Counted from the stretch's first letter, positions 18,649 through 26,918 are shown. The stretch is DNA of 64,000 nt from Halobacteriovorax sp. JY17 (GCF_002753895.1 NZ_NJER01000001.1:1240910-1304909); one strand, 5' to 3'. A program made the numbers and translations. Notes: generated by a model not told the origin, from the sequence alone.

Positions 18649-19029
18649 TTACTTTGAAGTAAGCTCTTTTTCTATTTCTTTAATTAAGTCATCTAGATCG
18701 AAAGGCTTAGAAAAGAATTTCTTCGCACCTGCATCAATTGCATCTTTTATAGAAATATCGGCCTGCCCTGAAACAAAGAAGAAATCGGGCCTAATGTCTG
18801 CACTCATAGAATTCACTTCATCGAGAACAGCCATTCCATTGCCGTTTGGCATTTTATAATCTGAAACAATAATATCGAAGTGATTAGAGCGAATTTTCTC
18901 TATAGCATCAACACCACAGTCAGCTGTCATAGTCTTGTAGCCATAGTAGTTAAACTCTTCTTCCATGAGTTCTAAAATGTCTGGTTCATCATCGACGATG
19001 AGAACTTTATAGTTTCCGCGCTCTATCAT
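18649..19029 (-). CDS. Single-domain response regulator
   Basis: A 126-residue CheY-like receiver with no output domain. Acidic residues at DDEPD (13-14), phospho-acceptor Asp57 in IIVSDYKMPNG, and the conserved Lys in FFSKPFD near residue 107 are all present, so it should be phosphorylatable. No histidine kinase is nearby. It lies 12 bases after the CFI-box-like secreted protein gene on the same strand and is probably cotranscribed with it. A motility or developmental signalling role is possible but not shown. Confidence 0.9.
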   Translation of the reverse strand: MIERGNYKVLIVDDEPDILELMEEEFNYYGYKTMTADCGVDAIEKIRSNHFDIIVSDYKMPNGNGMAVLDEVNSMSADIRPDFFFVSGQADISIKDAIDAGAKKFFSKPFDLDDLIKEIEKELTSK

Positions 19030-19041
19030 ATAAAATTTATT

Positions 19042-20277
19042 TTACTCGGTAATGATACTTTTGGAAACCTTAGAAGCAAGAAATCTTACCATTAAAATAC
19101 TCCCTAAAATATAGACCCCAAAATTAAAAAAGAAGTAAACACAATAGGCAAACCCACGTATTAAAGCCTGTAGCCAAGGACGGCCCAGAATAAACGGGAC
19201 GTACTGCGGGGCAGTATCATAATAAAAGCCGACGAAATCCTGGCCTAATTTTACCTTAAGAAGATATTCATCACGGATATATCGAAAGTAGTTTAGAACA
19301 TAGTGTTGCTCCATAAATCCTGCCGAAATAAAGTAGCATTGATTCTTTTCTAAAAACTCTGCAATTTTCAAAGGAGTTGCACTCATTGTTGGAGACAGAG
19401 GAGTATAGAATCCATAGAAGTCTCTAACTGCAAAAGAAATATTATACAGCCTACCATTATCTAAATTCTTAGCTTCAAAACTTCCACTAGCTGCAGCTGA
19501 CACATCATCGTCAATTGAGAGAATCTCATTAATGCCTGCGAGCCCAAACTTACTATTATAACTACTGATATCAAAGATTGCGATGTCTCTAAAATCATTT
19601 TGGATAGCAGAAATTGTATAGTTCAACTTTAGTCTCTCGTCCCCTTTCTCAAGGTCAGTAAGAGTTGTTGTCACTGTTGAATCATAGACACGACCACTAA
19701 TATTCAATTCAACAAAGAGACCGTCAGTTCCGCTAGTAGGATCAGAAATTGAAGTATCAACAGCGAGCTGAGAGAGCGTAATATAAGAAGTCACAGTAAT
19801 CGGAGCAGTTAAAGCTGATGTACAATCTATTTCAGTAGAATTACATATTGAAGCCATTGAAAAACTAGAAACAACGTCTTCACAAGTTGAGCTTGTGCTA
19901 CATCCAATAGAAGATCTTCCAACGAAGAGATAATTGGTACTAGAGTCATCTTTAACATACAGAGTTGGATAGAGAACATTGGTCGTGTCTGTATTTACAA
20001 TGTCTATAGTTGTATTGAGAGTTTGTGTACTATTGGCCTTAAATAGTGCCGTTTTTAAAATATGGTTACTCGATTGAGTTGTTCCCGAACCTGAGAGAGG
20101 TATATACAACTTAAGAGGAGCACTCGATGAAGTTCCATCCCCTCCTAAAGTATTGTAGACGGAATAAATATTTCCAATATTAACAACTGGCGTTGTCGTA
20201 TCAGACAATCTTACAGTGCTGGCCGAAACAGAATAGAGAGAGAGTGCGCACATAACGCTTAATAATAAATATTTCAT
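19042..20277 (-). CDS. Secreted protein with CFI-box-like C-terminal region
   Basis: A 411-residue protein: signal peptide (MKYLLLSVMCALSLYSVSAS), about 290 residues of Thr/Ser-rich beta-type sequence, then a C-terminal module at residues 314-411. That module starts CYFISAGF, continues LNYFRYIRDEYLL and GQDFVGFYYDTAP, and ends in hydrophobic helices (about 358-388) and a basic tail. It closely resembles the CFI-box C-terminal domain of large deltaproteobacterial surface proteins (usual start CFIATA..G). The N-terminal part is probably periplasmic or surface-exposed, anchored by the C-terminal helices. The ligand is unknown. A response regulator gene follows at 12 bases. Confidence 0.6.
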   Translation of the reverse strand: MKYLLLSVMCALSLYSVSASTVRLSDTTTPVVNIGNIYSVYNTLGGDGTSSSAPLKLYIPLSGSGTTQSSNHILKTALFKANSTQTLNTTIDIVNTDTTNVLYPTLYVKDDSSTNYLFVGRSSIGCSTSSTCEDVVSSFSMASICNSTEIDCTSALTAPITVTSYITLSQLAVDTSISDPTSGTDGLFVELNISGRVYDSTVTTTLTDLEKGDERLKLNYTISAIQNDFRDIAIFDISSYNSKFGLAGINEILSIDDDVSAAASGSFEAKNLDNGRLYNISFAVRDFYGFYTPLSPTMSATPLKIAEFLEKNQCYFISAGFMEQHYVLNYFRYIRDEYLLKVKLGQDFVGFYYDTAPQYVPFILGRPWLQALIRGFAYCVYFFFNFGVYILGSILMVRFLASKVSKSIITE

Positions 20278-20362
20278 TCTCTAGATTATCTCAGTAATTT
20301 ACGACTTTCGTCAAATTTATTGCTCTTGTCAGCTAAAGCTAAGCGTGGAATATTACTTAATT

Positions 20363-20863
20363 ATGAAAACATTTATCATTATGACCACATTACTCCTTCT
20401 TCAGTCTTGTCTTAAGCCAGAAGAAGTCGAAAATAAGTCTCAAGTCGTAAAGTCTATGGGCGAAACTATCGCTAAACAATATTCTGACATCAATCATCTC
20501 TCCATTGAAGATTTTCAAGCTTTAAGCAAAGAAAGCTACGTTCTGATTGATATTCGTTCGAAACCAGAAATAGAGATTAGCTATATTCCAAATTCAATTA
20601 CACAGAAGTTTTTCGAAGAAAATTTAAGTAATTACCAAGGAAGAAAAGTTATTGTCTACAGCACTATTGGGCCAAGAAGTTCTAAGTACGTTCGAATTTT
20701 AAGAGATAAGAAATTTGATGCTTACAATTTACAAGAAGGAATACTAGGCTGGGCCCATCGTAAACTTCCCCTCCTTGAGTCAGGTAATGAAACTCATCGC
20801 CTTCACGTCTACACAGACGCTTGGAATTTTGCACCAAAGGGCTATGAAGGAGTTTACAAATAA
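20363..20863 (+). CDS. Rhodanese-like lipoprotein lacking the active-site Cys
   Basis: A 166-residue protein with a lipoprotein signal (MKTFIIMTTLLLLQSC, lipid on Cys16). A rhodanese fold follows, with YVLIDIRSKPEIEISYIPNSI near residues 59-79 and VIVYSTIGPRSSKY near 96-109. Active rhodaneses have Cys where this one has Ser100 (STIGPRS instead of CxxGxRS), so sulfur transfer is unlikely and a binding or structural role is inferred. Start ATG 20363 is preferred to a GTG at 20345 because it begins the signal peptide. It is the first gene of an operon and overlaps the next start. Confidence 0.75.
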   Translation: MKTFIIMTTLLLLQSCLKPEEVENKSQVVKSMGETIAKQYSDINHLSIEDFQALSKESYVLIDIRSKPEIEISYIPNSITQKFFEENLSNYQGRKVIVYSTIGPRSSKYVRILRDKKFDAYNLQEGILGWAHRKLPLLESGNETHRLHVYTDAWNFAPKGYEGVYK

Positions 20864-21717
20864 GCGCTCTAGTTTCAATTAACGGAAAAATCACTTCTTC
20901 TAAAGAGGCTTCTATTTCGGTTTTTGACCGAGGCTTTCTCTATGGAGACTCTATTTATGAAGTTACTCAAACTTTTAATAGAAAGATTTTTAAATTAGAA
21001 GATCACTTTGAAAGACTACTCTACAGTGCCATGAAAATGGATATGCCACTAGATTTCTCAATGGAAGATTTAGAAAAAGATCTCATTGCTGTTTTAGATA
21101 AGCTCAATACAAGTAATGCTTACATCAGAATAGTTGTGACAAGAGGTGAAGGTGAAATTGGACTAGACCCAGCACTTGCCACTAAGAATAATGTCATCAT
21201 CATTGTAAAAGAATTACCACCCAATCCTAGCTGGTGGTATACCGATGGTGTACACATGATTATTTCACACACAATGAGAAATCCAAAGAATGCCATTGAC
21301 CCTAGAATCAAGTCTGGAAATTATCTCAATAATGTCATGGCCATGAATGAAGCCAAAAAGGCCGGTGCTTTTGACGCCATTATGTTAAATGGAAAAGGCG
21401 AAATTACAGAGGCCACCACATCAAATATTTGGGTGATAAAAGACGGTGAAATCATCACTCCACCGATCAAGGCGGGACTCCTCGGTGGAATCACGAGAAA
21501 GTCCCTCTTAAAAATTGCCGCAGAAAACTCTTATAACGTGAGTGAGAGAAATTTTGACGAGGACTTCTTAAAGTCTGCAGACGAATGTTTCTTAACTAGT
21601 ACTACAAAGCTTCTAGTTCCCATTACAAAAGTTGATAATCAATCTATTGGAAAGGGGAAGCCCGGTTTAATGACATTGGAGTTGCTTGAACTCTACAAGA
21701 AGACAAATGGTATTTAG
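20860..21717 (+). CDS. Class IV PLP aminotransferase, apparent AUA start
   Basis: A fold-type IV aminotransferase (branched-chain or D-amino acid type) of 285 residues. It shows LVSINGKI at the N-terminus, ISVFDRGFLYGDSIYEV near residues 22-38, the region of the catalytic Lys in RIKSGNYLNN near 150, and GEITEATTSNIW near 182. The reading frame has no ATG, GTG or TTG between the stop at 20845-20847 and the internal ATG at 21031, which would delete conserved sequence. ATA at 20860 overlaps the previous TAA and has AAGGAG seven bases upstream, so I take it as the start. Substrate preference cannot be told. Confidence 0.85.
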   Translation: MSALVSINGKITSSKEASISVFDRGFLYGDSIYEVTQTFNRKIFKLEDHFERLLYSAMKMDMPLDFSMEDLEKDLIAVLDKLNTSNAYIRIVVTRGEGEIGLDPALATKNNVIIIVKELPPNPSWWYTDGVHMIISHTMRNPKNAIDPRIKSGNYLNNVMAMNEAKKAGAFDAIMLNGKGEITEATTSNIWVIKDGEIITPPIKAGLLGGITRKSLLKIAAENSYNVSERNFDEDFLKSADECFLTSTTKLLVPITKVDNQSIGKGKPGLMTLELLELYKKTNGI

Positions 21718-21725
21718 GAAGAATT

Positions 21726-22388
21726 ATGGAAAATAAAGCACAGACTAATGCTCGTAAACTTTTACAAATTCTAGCAGAAGATAAGTATAAAAAGAGACGT
21801 GCTCCTTTCATTATGGGAATGGGAGTCTTAGCCCTCATCCTTGTGACATATACTTTCTTTAGTAATACTCACAAAACGCAGGAGAGCTATCTCATCAGTA
21901 GAGCAGAGAAATTAAGTTTTAAAGACATTGATGGCGCTTTAAAAAAAGGTATCAACTTTGAATCACTCGGTGACCAGAAAAAACATATTCTCTTCTACCT
22001 AGCAGAAGGTCCTTATTCGCTAGAAATTCTCAGTTATTTAAAGAAATCGGGAGTCGACTTCAAGGCTAGAAATTCAAATAGTAGAAACTCTTTAGAAGAT
22101 ATCCTCCTAAACTTAAAACCTACTAATAAAAATCTAGAAGATTACTTCTACGCAAATATTTCAACACTTATCAGCTTAGACCTAGCGGTTAGTAATGAAG
22201 TGATCAAAGAAGCATCTGAGATGTGTGAGAAAAGCTCTCTCGCAACTTGTTTAAAAATGGCCTTCTACTTCAAGGCCATAGGAAGAGCTGACTTAGCAGA
22301 GAGCTACGCTACAAGGTCTTGCTACACTTCTAAAGATGACTCTATCTGCGCCATTGCTAAAAATAATATTTTAAAGGACTCAAAATGA
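21726..22388 (+). CDS. Single-pass membrane protein, possibly repeat-containing
   Basis: A 220-residue protein with a basic cytoplasmic N-terminus, one membrane helix (about 29-43, FIMGMGVLALILVTYTF) and an extracytoplasmic remainder. That part reads like short helical repeats: an ankyrin-like stretch near residues 60-115 (ILSYLKKSGVDFKARNSNSRNSL) and a Sel1/TPR-like end with paired cysteines. It starts 8 bases after the aminotransferase and overlaps adenine deaminase by ATGA. No specific function is recognised. Confidence 0.65.
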   Translation: MENKAQTNARKLLQILAEDKYKKRRAPFIMGMGVLALILVTYTFFSNTHKTQESYLISRAEKLSFKDIDGALKKGINFESLGDQKKHILFYLAEGPYSLEILSYLKKSGVDFKARNSNSRNSLEDILLNLKPTNKNLEDYFYANISTLISLDLAVSNEVIKEASEMCEKSSLATCLKMAFYFKAIGRADLAESYATRSCYTSKDDSICAIAKNNILKDSK

Positions 22389-24136
22389 TTCAATCAAAGA
22401 ATACTCAGCAACTCACTAGAGAAGAACTCAAGCATGTACTAAGTGTTGCGAGAGGTGATGGCGAAATTGATATTCTCATTAAGAATGTAAAAGTTATGGA
22501 TCTTGTAAATGGTGGTATCAATGAAAGCGCTATTGCCATCGCAGGAAAAACTATTGCGGGAACTGGTCTTGAATATCTAGACCAAAAGGCCAAGAGAACT
22601 ATCGATGCCAAGGGAGCCGTTGCTGTTCCAGGTTTTATTGATGGACATCTTCACATTGAATCTTCAATGATGCATCCTTTTGAATTTGAAAGACTGACTC
22701 TTCCTCTTGGAACAACTACTGCCATTTGTGACCCTCATGAAATAACAAATGTAATGGGAGATAAAGGCTTTAGCTGGTTTCTAAGATGTAGTGAACTCAT
22801 GAAACAAAATCTCTTCGTACAGGTTAGCTCATGTGTTCCTGCCCTTCCAGGATTTGAAACAAATGGTGGACCTTTTCCTCTCGAAAAGATGAAGGCCTAT
22901 AAATCCCATCCAAATGTTTTAGGACTTGCTGAGATGATGAACTTCCCAGGAGTCATTAACGCATTCGATGAAGTGCTAGATAAGGTGGAAGAGTTTCAAG
23001 AGATGAATTTAGATGGTCACTGTCCACTAGTTCAAGGAAAAGCTCTTAATGCTTATATTGCGGCAGGTATTCAAAATTGCCACGAAACAATTACTCAAGA
23101 AGAAGGTAGAGAGAAACTATCAAAAGGCATGGCCCTCATTATTAGAGAAGGCTCTGTTGCAAAGAATTTAAAAACTCTTGCCCCTCTTGTAAATGACTTT
23201 AACTCTTGTCAGTGCCTTCTTTGTACTGATGATCGAAATCCTTATGAAATTTTTAACGAAGGTCATATCAATTATCTCGTGAAGAAAATGATAAATGAAA
23301 TTGGAATTGAACCTCACGTTGCTTACAGGCTAAGTTCTTATTCAGCAGCAAAACACTTTGGACTTAAGAGGCTAGGACTCATTGCTCCGGGCAGACAGGC
23401 CGACATCGTCCTTCTTAGCGATTATAAGAATGTAGAAATTAGTGAAGTCTTTATGAAAGGTCTTCCAGTTAAAGAGCATAAGATTGAAGAATCATTAAAA
23501 GAAAACTTAGAAAAATCAAAACCTCCTATCGAAAATACAATGAAGAGAAGCCCTCTCTCTCCTACTGAGATAAAGTTTGAATTTTCAAAAGGAACCTATA
23601 ACGTCATTGAAATTGTAAAAGATGAAATTATTACTAATCACTTAAAAGTTAAATATGACGGCACTAAATTTGAGTCCGATGATATTAGAAAAATCTGTGT
23701 TATTGAGAGATATGGAAAAGGTGTAAAGCCTGCACTTGGACTCGTTAAAGGCTCCGGATTATCCAGTGGCGCTATTGCTTCTTCAGTTGCTCACGACTCT
23801 CATAATATTATTGTGATAGGTGCCGATGAAAGCGACATGACCATTGCCGCCAACAAGCTCATCGAAATGGGAGGTGGTTTCTGTGTTGTAAAAGACGGAA
23901 AAGTCACAGCTTCTCTTGCTCTTCCAATTGCAGGGCTTCTAAGTTTAGAAACCGCGGAAGTCTTAACTGAGGGCATTATTGAACTTAAAAAGGCCTGTAA
24001 AGAAGTTGATGTTCATTTAAATGAGCCTTTTATTCAAATGGCATTTCTCGCCCTTCCAGTTATTCCATCGCTTAAAATCACTGATAAAGGGTTAGTTGAT
24101 GTGACAAAGTTTGAGTTTATAGACTTAAAAGACTAA
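22385..24136 (+). CDS. ade: Adenine deaminase
   Basis: A 583-residue amidohydrolase of the Ade (AdeC) family, which converts adenine to hypoxanthine and ammonia for purine salvage. Metal-site motifs include GHLHIESSMMHP near residues 87-98, DPHEITNVMG near 117-126, and CTDDRNPYEI near 281. The C-terminal region has VGGGF-like MGGGFCVVKDGKV near 498, typical of the family. Length is usual. It is translationally coupled to the upstream membrane protein. Purine salvage fits a predator that feeds on prey nucleic acids (inference). Confidence 0.93.
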   Translation: MIQSKNTQQLTREELKHVLSVARGDGEIDILIKNVKVMDLVNGGINESAIAIAGKTIAGTGLEYLDQKAKRTIDAKGAVAVPGFIDGHLHIESSMMHPFEFERLTLPLGTTTAICDPHEITNVMGDKGFSWFLRCSELMKQNLFVQVSSCVPALPGFETNGGPFPLEKMKAYKSHPNVLGLAEMMNFPGVINAFDEVLDKVEEFQEMNLDGHCPLVQGKALNAYIAAGIQNCHETITQEEGREKLSKGMALIIREGSVAKNLKTLAPLVNDFNSCQCLLCTDDRNPYEIFNEGHINYLVKKMINEIGIEPHVAYRLSSYSAAKHFGLKRLGLIAPGRQADIVLLSDYKNVEISEVFMKGLPVKEHKIEESLKENLEKSKPPIENTMKRSPLSPTEIKFEFSKGTYNVIEIVKDEIITNHLKVKYDGTKFESDDIRKICVIERYGKGVKPALGLVKGSGLSSGAIASSVAHDSHNIIVIGADESDMTIAANKLIEMGGGFCVVKDGKVTASLALPIAGLLSLETAEVLTEGIIELKKACKEVDVHLNEPFIQMAFLALPVIPSLKITDKGLVDVTKFEFIDLKD

Positions 24137-24140
24137 GTCT

Positions 24141-24169
24141 TTACCACGCACTTTATCGGTGCGTGGTAA
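24141..24169. terminator. Hairpin between convergent genes
   Basis: A perfect inverted repeat with 11-bp arms (24141-24151 and 24159-24169) and a 7-base loop lies between the stops of adenine deaminase and the convergent hypothetical gene. Neither side has a clean U-run, so it may be a weak or factor-assisted terminator or simply block read-through. Confidence 0.5.
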
Positions 24170-24177
24170 TATCACTT

Positions 24178-24687
24178 CTATTGAATCTTTTCGTTTAAAA
24201 GGTGAAGAAGTAATTCTTCCTTATCTAATTTCAACTTATTTTCTTTTAGATACTTGTTTAACTTCTCTTCTAAAAGTCTGCTCGAAGCTATTTTTTGAAT
24301 CTGAAACTTATCCTCTGCTGAGAAGCCCTTCGTCATCACGTAGTTAAAAATGTCTTTAATTTCTACTTCACTTCCAAGCTCAGCGAGAGTAGCAAAAACA
24401 AGCTCCGCTTCTTCAGTTTCATTCTTATTAAATTGAATTATATACTTCTTTGGGGTTTGAAGAATTTTCTCTTCAATTGGTTTAGTAGCGGTCTTCGCTT
24501 TTACAGCTTTCTTTTTTACTGTTGGCTTAATGCTCTTTAGAATTTTCTTGCCCTGTATTTCTATATCATCCATATCATCATCTAAAACTGAGTCAGAAAA
24601 TTCAAAGCTTCCATCAGTATCCATTCCGATAATACCAATTGCTTCTAGTTCTTTCTTTTTAATGTCCTTAATAGACTCATAGTTCAT
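24178..24687 (-). CDS. Hypothetical protein, lysine-rich
   Basis: A 169-residue, probably cytoplasmic protein in three parts: an acidic segment (DDDMDDIEI near residues 37-45), a Lys/Ala/Thr-rich linker reminiscent of histone-H1-like tails (PTVKKKAVKAKTATKP near 55-70), and a helical C-terminus with repeated Glu/Lys/Leu. No signal peptide and no known family. The basic linker could bind nucleic acid, but this is only composition. It is transcribed alone, convergent with adenine deaminase. Confidence 0.6.
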   Translation of the reverse strand: MNYESIKDIKKKELEAIGIIGMDTDGSFEFSDSVLDDDMDDIEIQGKKILKSIKPTVKKKAVKAKTATKPIEEKILQTPKKYIIQFNKNETEEAELVFATLAELGSEVEIKDIFNYVMTKGFSAEDKFQIQKIASSRLLEEKLNKYLKENKLKLDKEELLLHLLNEKIQ

Positions 24688-24767
24688 GATTACTCCTTCA
24701 ATCCTTGAATAGTTTTAAATTATTTTAACATGAAGGAAAATTTTCTAATAGACACATATGGCCAAGT

Positions 24768-25154
24768 CTAATTATTGATTGAAACGTTGGCACTTACTTT
24801 TACACCAAGTGGTTTTAGCTCATTTGCCAATTCTTCAAATTTTAGGCAAGCGCGGTCACTCCAGTGCATTGTGAGACTGTCATAGAAGACTTGCACCATA
24901 AATGTTGTAGATTCGCTTCCCTTTCTCTCAACTGATTTTGCGTCTATCTCTAGGATTTTTGAAACGATCTCTACAACTTCTAGAAGAACTTCTGCCTTCA
25001 CTTTTTCAAAGTGAATATTAAAGGCCACACAAACCTGATCATCAGACTTATCGATTAAGTTTTGAATCGGAAAAGTATCTAGGAGCTCTTCATTAATGCC
25101 AACAAGGCCTAAGTGGGAGATCAATAGGTTCTTCTGTATATCTAGAATTTTCAA
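24768..25154 (-). CDS. Hypothetical protein
   Basis: A 128-residue, apparently cytoplasmic protein of mixed alpha/beta pattern, with no signal peptide or membrane helix. Visible features are a central VKAEVLLEVVEIVSKILEID helix and a C-terminal VKVSANVSINN strand. No family was recognised. It is divergent from rpsD, with about 240 bases between the starts that hold the rpsD promoter and leader. Confidence 0.55.
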   Translation of the reverse strand: MKILDIQKNLLISHLGLVGINEELLDTFPIQNLIDKSDDQVCVAFNIHFEKVKAEVLLEVVEIVSKILEIDAKSVERKGSESTTFMVQVFYDSLTMHWSDRACLKFEELANELKPLGVKVSANVSINN

Positions 25155-25268
25155 GAATTCTCCATATATCTCAACAAATATTAATGTACTGCCAATAAAA
25201 TTTAGCGTAAATAGCTGAAAATGGCAAAGATTATCTATTACTTTCGAAGGTTTAAGAGCTCTTTTGCG

Positions 25269-25297
25269 TTGACAGTACTTCGTAAATTAGATAAAAA
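25269..25297 (+). promoter_or_regulatory. Likely sigma-70-type promoter of rpsD
   Basis: A perfect TTGACA -35 box (25269-25274) is followed after 17 bases by TAAAAA (25292-25297), a 4/6 match to TATAAT. This predicts an mRNA leader of about 90 bases before the rpsD ATG, which contains the structured element at 25321-25376. Confidence 0.55.
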
Positions 25298-25320
25298 CAT
25301 CGGACACGTATTCCAGAATT

Positions 25321-25376
25321 TGACGCGGGGTCTTAATATTAAGATGTGATACGTGATCGCCATATACCCCAAGTCA
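25321..25376 (+). promoter_or_regulatory. Structured rpsD leader, possible S4 autoregulatory element
   Basis: TGAC (25321-25324) pairs with GTCA (25373-25376) and GGGGT (25327-25331) with ACCCC (25366-25370), separated by a 2x2 internal loop. Inside lies a self-complementary CTTAATATTAAG. The element ends eight bases before the AAGGAG ribosome site. S4 is a known leader-binding autoregulator in other bacteria; no sequence match to those elements was tested here. Confidence 0.4.
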
Positions 25377-25395
25377 CACAGTTAAGGAGTCTGAA

Positions 25396-26022
25396 ATGGC
25401 AAAAGCAACTACGGGAAAATCTCGTTTTAAAATCCAGAGAGCACTAGGTCTTGAACTTCCAGGTCTAGGTAAAGCTGGTGCACTAGAAAGAAGACCATAC
25501 GGTCCAGGTGTTCACGGTAACAGAAGAAAGAAAATTTCTGACTATGCTGTTCGTCTAAAAGAAAAACAAAAGCTAGTTTACCACTACGGTCTACGTGAAA
25601 AGCAACTTGTTGCTTATGTTAAACAAGCGAAGAAAAACCAAACAAAGCCATGGATGGAAACACTTCTATCTACTCTTGAGTCAAGACTGAACAACGTTCT
25701 TTTTAGACTTAACTGGGCACCTTCAATGTCTGCAGCTTCTCAAATGGTTGCTCACGGACAAGTAAAGGTTAATGGTAAGAAAGTTGATAAGTCTTCTTTC
25801 ATCGTTAAAAAAGGTGATGTAATCACTCTATCTGATAAAGGTTACAACAACCAACTTTACAAAGGTTCAATTGAGTCTCCAAGAATGGCCACTGTTCCAG
25901 CTTGTTACAATATTGAAGCTGACAAGAAGAAAGGTACTATGATCGACCTTCCTCTTCCATCTGACATTCCATTTGAATTCGAACAACAATTTGTGATCGA
26001 ATATTACTGGAAAGTTAAGTAA
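25396..26022 (+). CDS. rpsD: 30S ribosomal protein S4
   Basis: A 208-residue primary 16S rRNA-binding protein that nucleates 30S assembly. It shows the S4 N-terminal domain (SRFKIQRALGLELPGLG), RRPYGPGVHGNRRKKISDYAVRLKEKQK near residues 33-60, and the S4 RNA-binding domain LESRLNNVLFRLNWAPSMSAASQMVAHGQVKVNGKKVD near 93-130. No zinc-finger cysteines are present (a C-minus form). It stands alone with its own promoter and terminator rather than in the alpha operon, and AAGGAG precedes the start. Confidence 0.98.
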   Translation: MAKATTGKSRFKIQRALGLELPGLGKAGALERRPYGPGVHGNRRKKISDYAVRLKEKQKLVYHYGLREKQLVAYVKQAKKNQTKPWMETLLSTLESRLNNVLFRLNWAPSMSAASQMVAHGQVKVNGKKVDKSSFIVKKGDVITLSDKGYNNQLYKGSIESPRMATVPACYNIEADKKKGTMIDLPLPSDIPFEFEQQFVIEYYWKVK

Positions 26023-26046
26023 TTTCAAAAAAAGTTACAAAATACG

Positions 26047-26074
26047 AAAGGCCTCGAAAGAGGCCTTTTTTTTT
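26047..26074 (+). terminator. Intrinsic terminator of rpsD
   Basis: Perfect 9-bp arms AAAGGCCTC (26047-26055) and GAGGCCTTT (26060-26068) with a GAAA tetraloop are followed by a run of nine T's in total. It lies 25 bases after the rpsD stop. Confidence 0.95.
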
Positions 26075-26093
26075 GAAAGAAATTAACAAGATA

Positions 26094-26897
26094 TTAAATC
26101 TGCTTATCACCCTTATTGATTCGAGTCTTTGGCAGAAGGATTGAGTGAGGCTTCACTGTTACTTTCTCTCCCACAACAACATCCCCCATTATAGAAGCTT
26201 TTAACCCTATTGTTGCTCCCTTTCTAATAATTGTTGGAGCAATAACAAGGTAACCTCCCTGAGCGTAATGAGCAAAGAGGGTTGCCGAACCACCAATAGT
26301 AACATTGTCTTCTAAAGTAATTAAGCAAGGATCTGAAATATTAGTTGTGTTGATCATTACTCCCTTTCCAATTTTCATTCCCATCATTTTAAAGAAGAGA
26401 ACATTGATCGGAGTAGGAGTAACAAGATCTAAGAATGTATAGCGCACTAACTGAACAAGAGCATTATGGTAGTACCAAGGAAGAGATTGGAGAGAGTACC
26501 ACCCTCCTCTCCAAGGCTTAAGTTTTAAAAACATAATTTTATTAAAGAAAGGAACGACAAAAATAATAGAAATTCCATAGAGCAGATAAGCTCCAGCAAG
26601 AGACAAAGAAATAAAGAGAGGTTTAAAGAAATGAATATGGTTGTAAGTAAACTCAACCAATAAGTAGCCCGGCAAAATGGAGAAGCCAAGACAGAAAATA
26701 TAGGCAACTCCAATGGGGAGCATGGCTAGACCAAAAGATAGAGCTTTGAATTTTCTAAGAAAGCTCTCTAACAATCCTCCAACCCCTTTCAAGTCAGAAG
26801 TTGTAGAATGAACATTCACCCGATTAGACTTCTTCTTCCCCTCATCACCAATATGGGGAATATCTTCTTCAATATGTGATTTATTTCTCTTTATCAT
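26094..26897 (-). CDS. Membrane-associated left-handed beta-helix acyltransferase
   Basis: A 267-residue protein. Residues 1-45 are polar and acidic/basic, followed by two or three membrane helices (about 54-80 and 92-120). A hexapeptide-repeat domain follows from about residue 175 (GKGVMINTTNISDPCLITLEDNVTIGGSATLFAHY), ending VVVGEKVTVKPHSILLP. The fold is that of acetyl- or acyl-transferases acting on sugars or amino acids; the membrane part resembles C-terminal modules of some NRPS-like proteins. The substrate is unknown. No ribosome site is visible before the ATG. The gene follows the NadD-like gene by 21 bases. Confidence 0.72.
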   Translation of the reverse strand: MIKRNKSHIEEDIPHIGDEGKKKSNRVNVHSTTSDLKGVGGLLESFLRKFKALSFGLAMLPIGVAYIFCLGFSILPGYLLVEFTYNHIHFFKPLFISLSLAGAYLLYGISIIFVVPFFNKIMFLKLKPWRGGWYSLQSLPWYYHNALVQLVRYTFLDLVTPTPINVLFFKMMGMKIGKGVMINTTNISDPCLITLEDNVTIGGSATLFAHYAQGGYLVIAPTIIRKGATIGLKASIMGDVVVGEKVTVKPHSILLPKTRINKGDKQI

Positions 26898-26918
26898 AGG
26901 AGAAATTATATCATGATT

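Noticed and set aside
21031-21717. A 228-residue aminotransferase starting at the internal ATG
   Set aside because: It would remove the conserved N-terminal domain of fold-type IV enzymes, whose codons are intact upstream.
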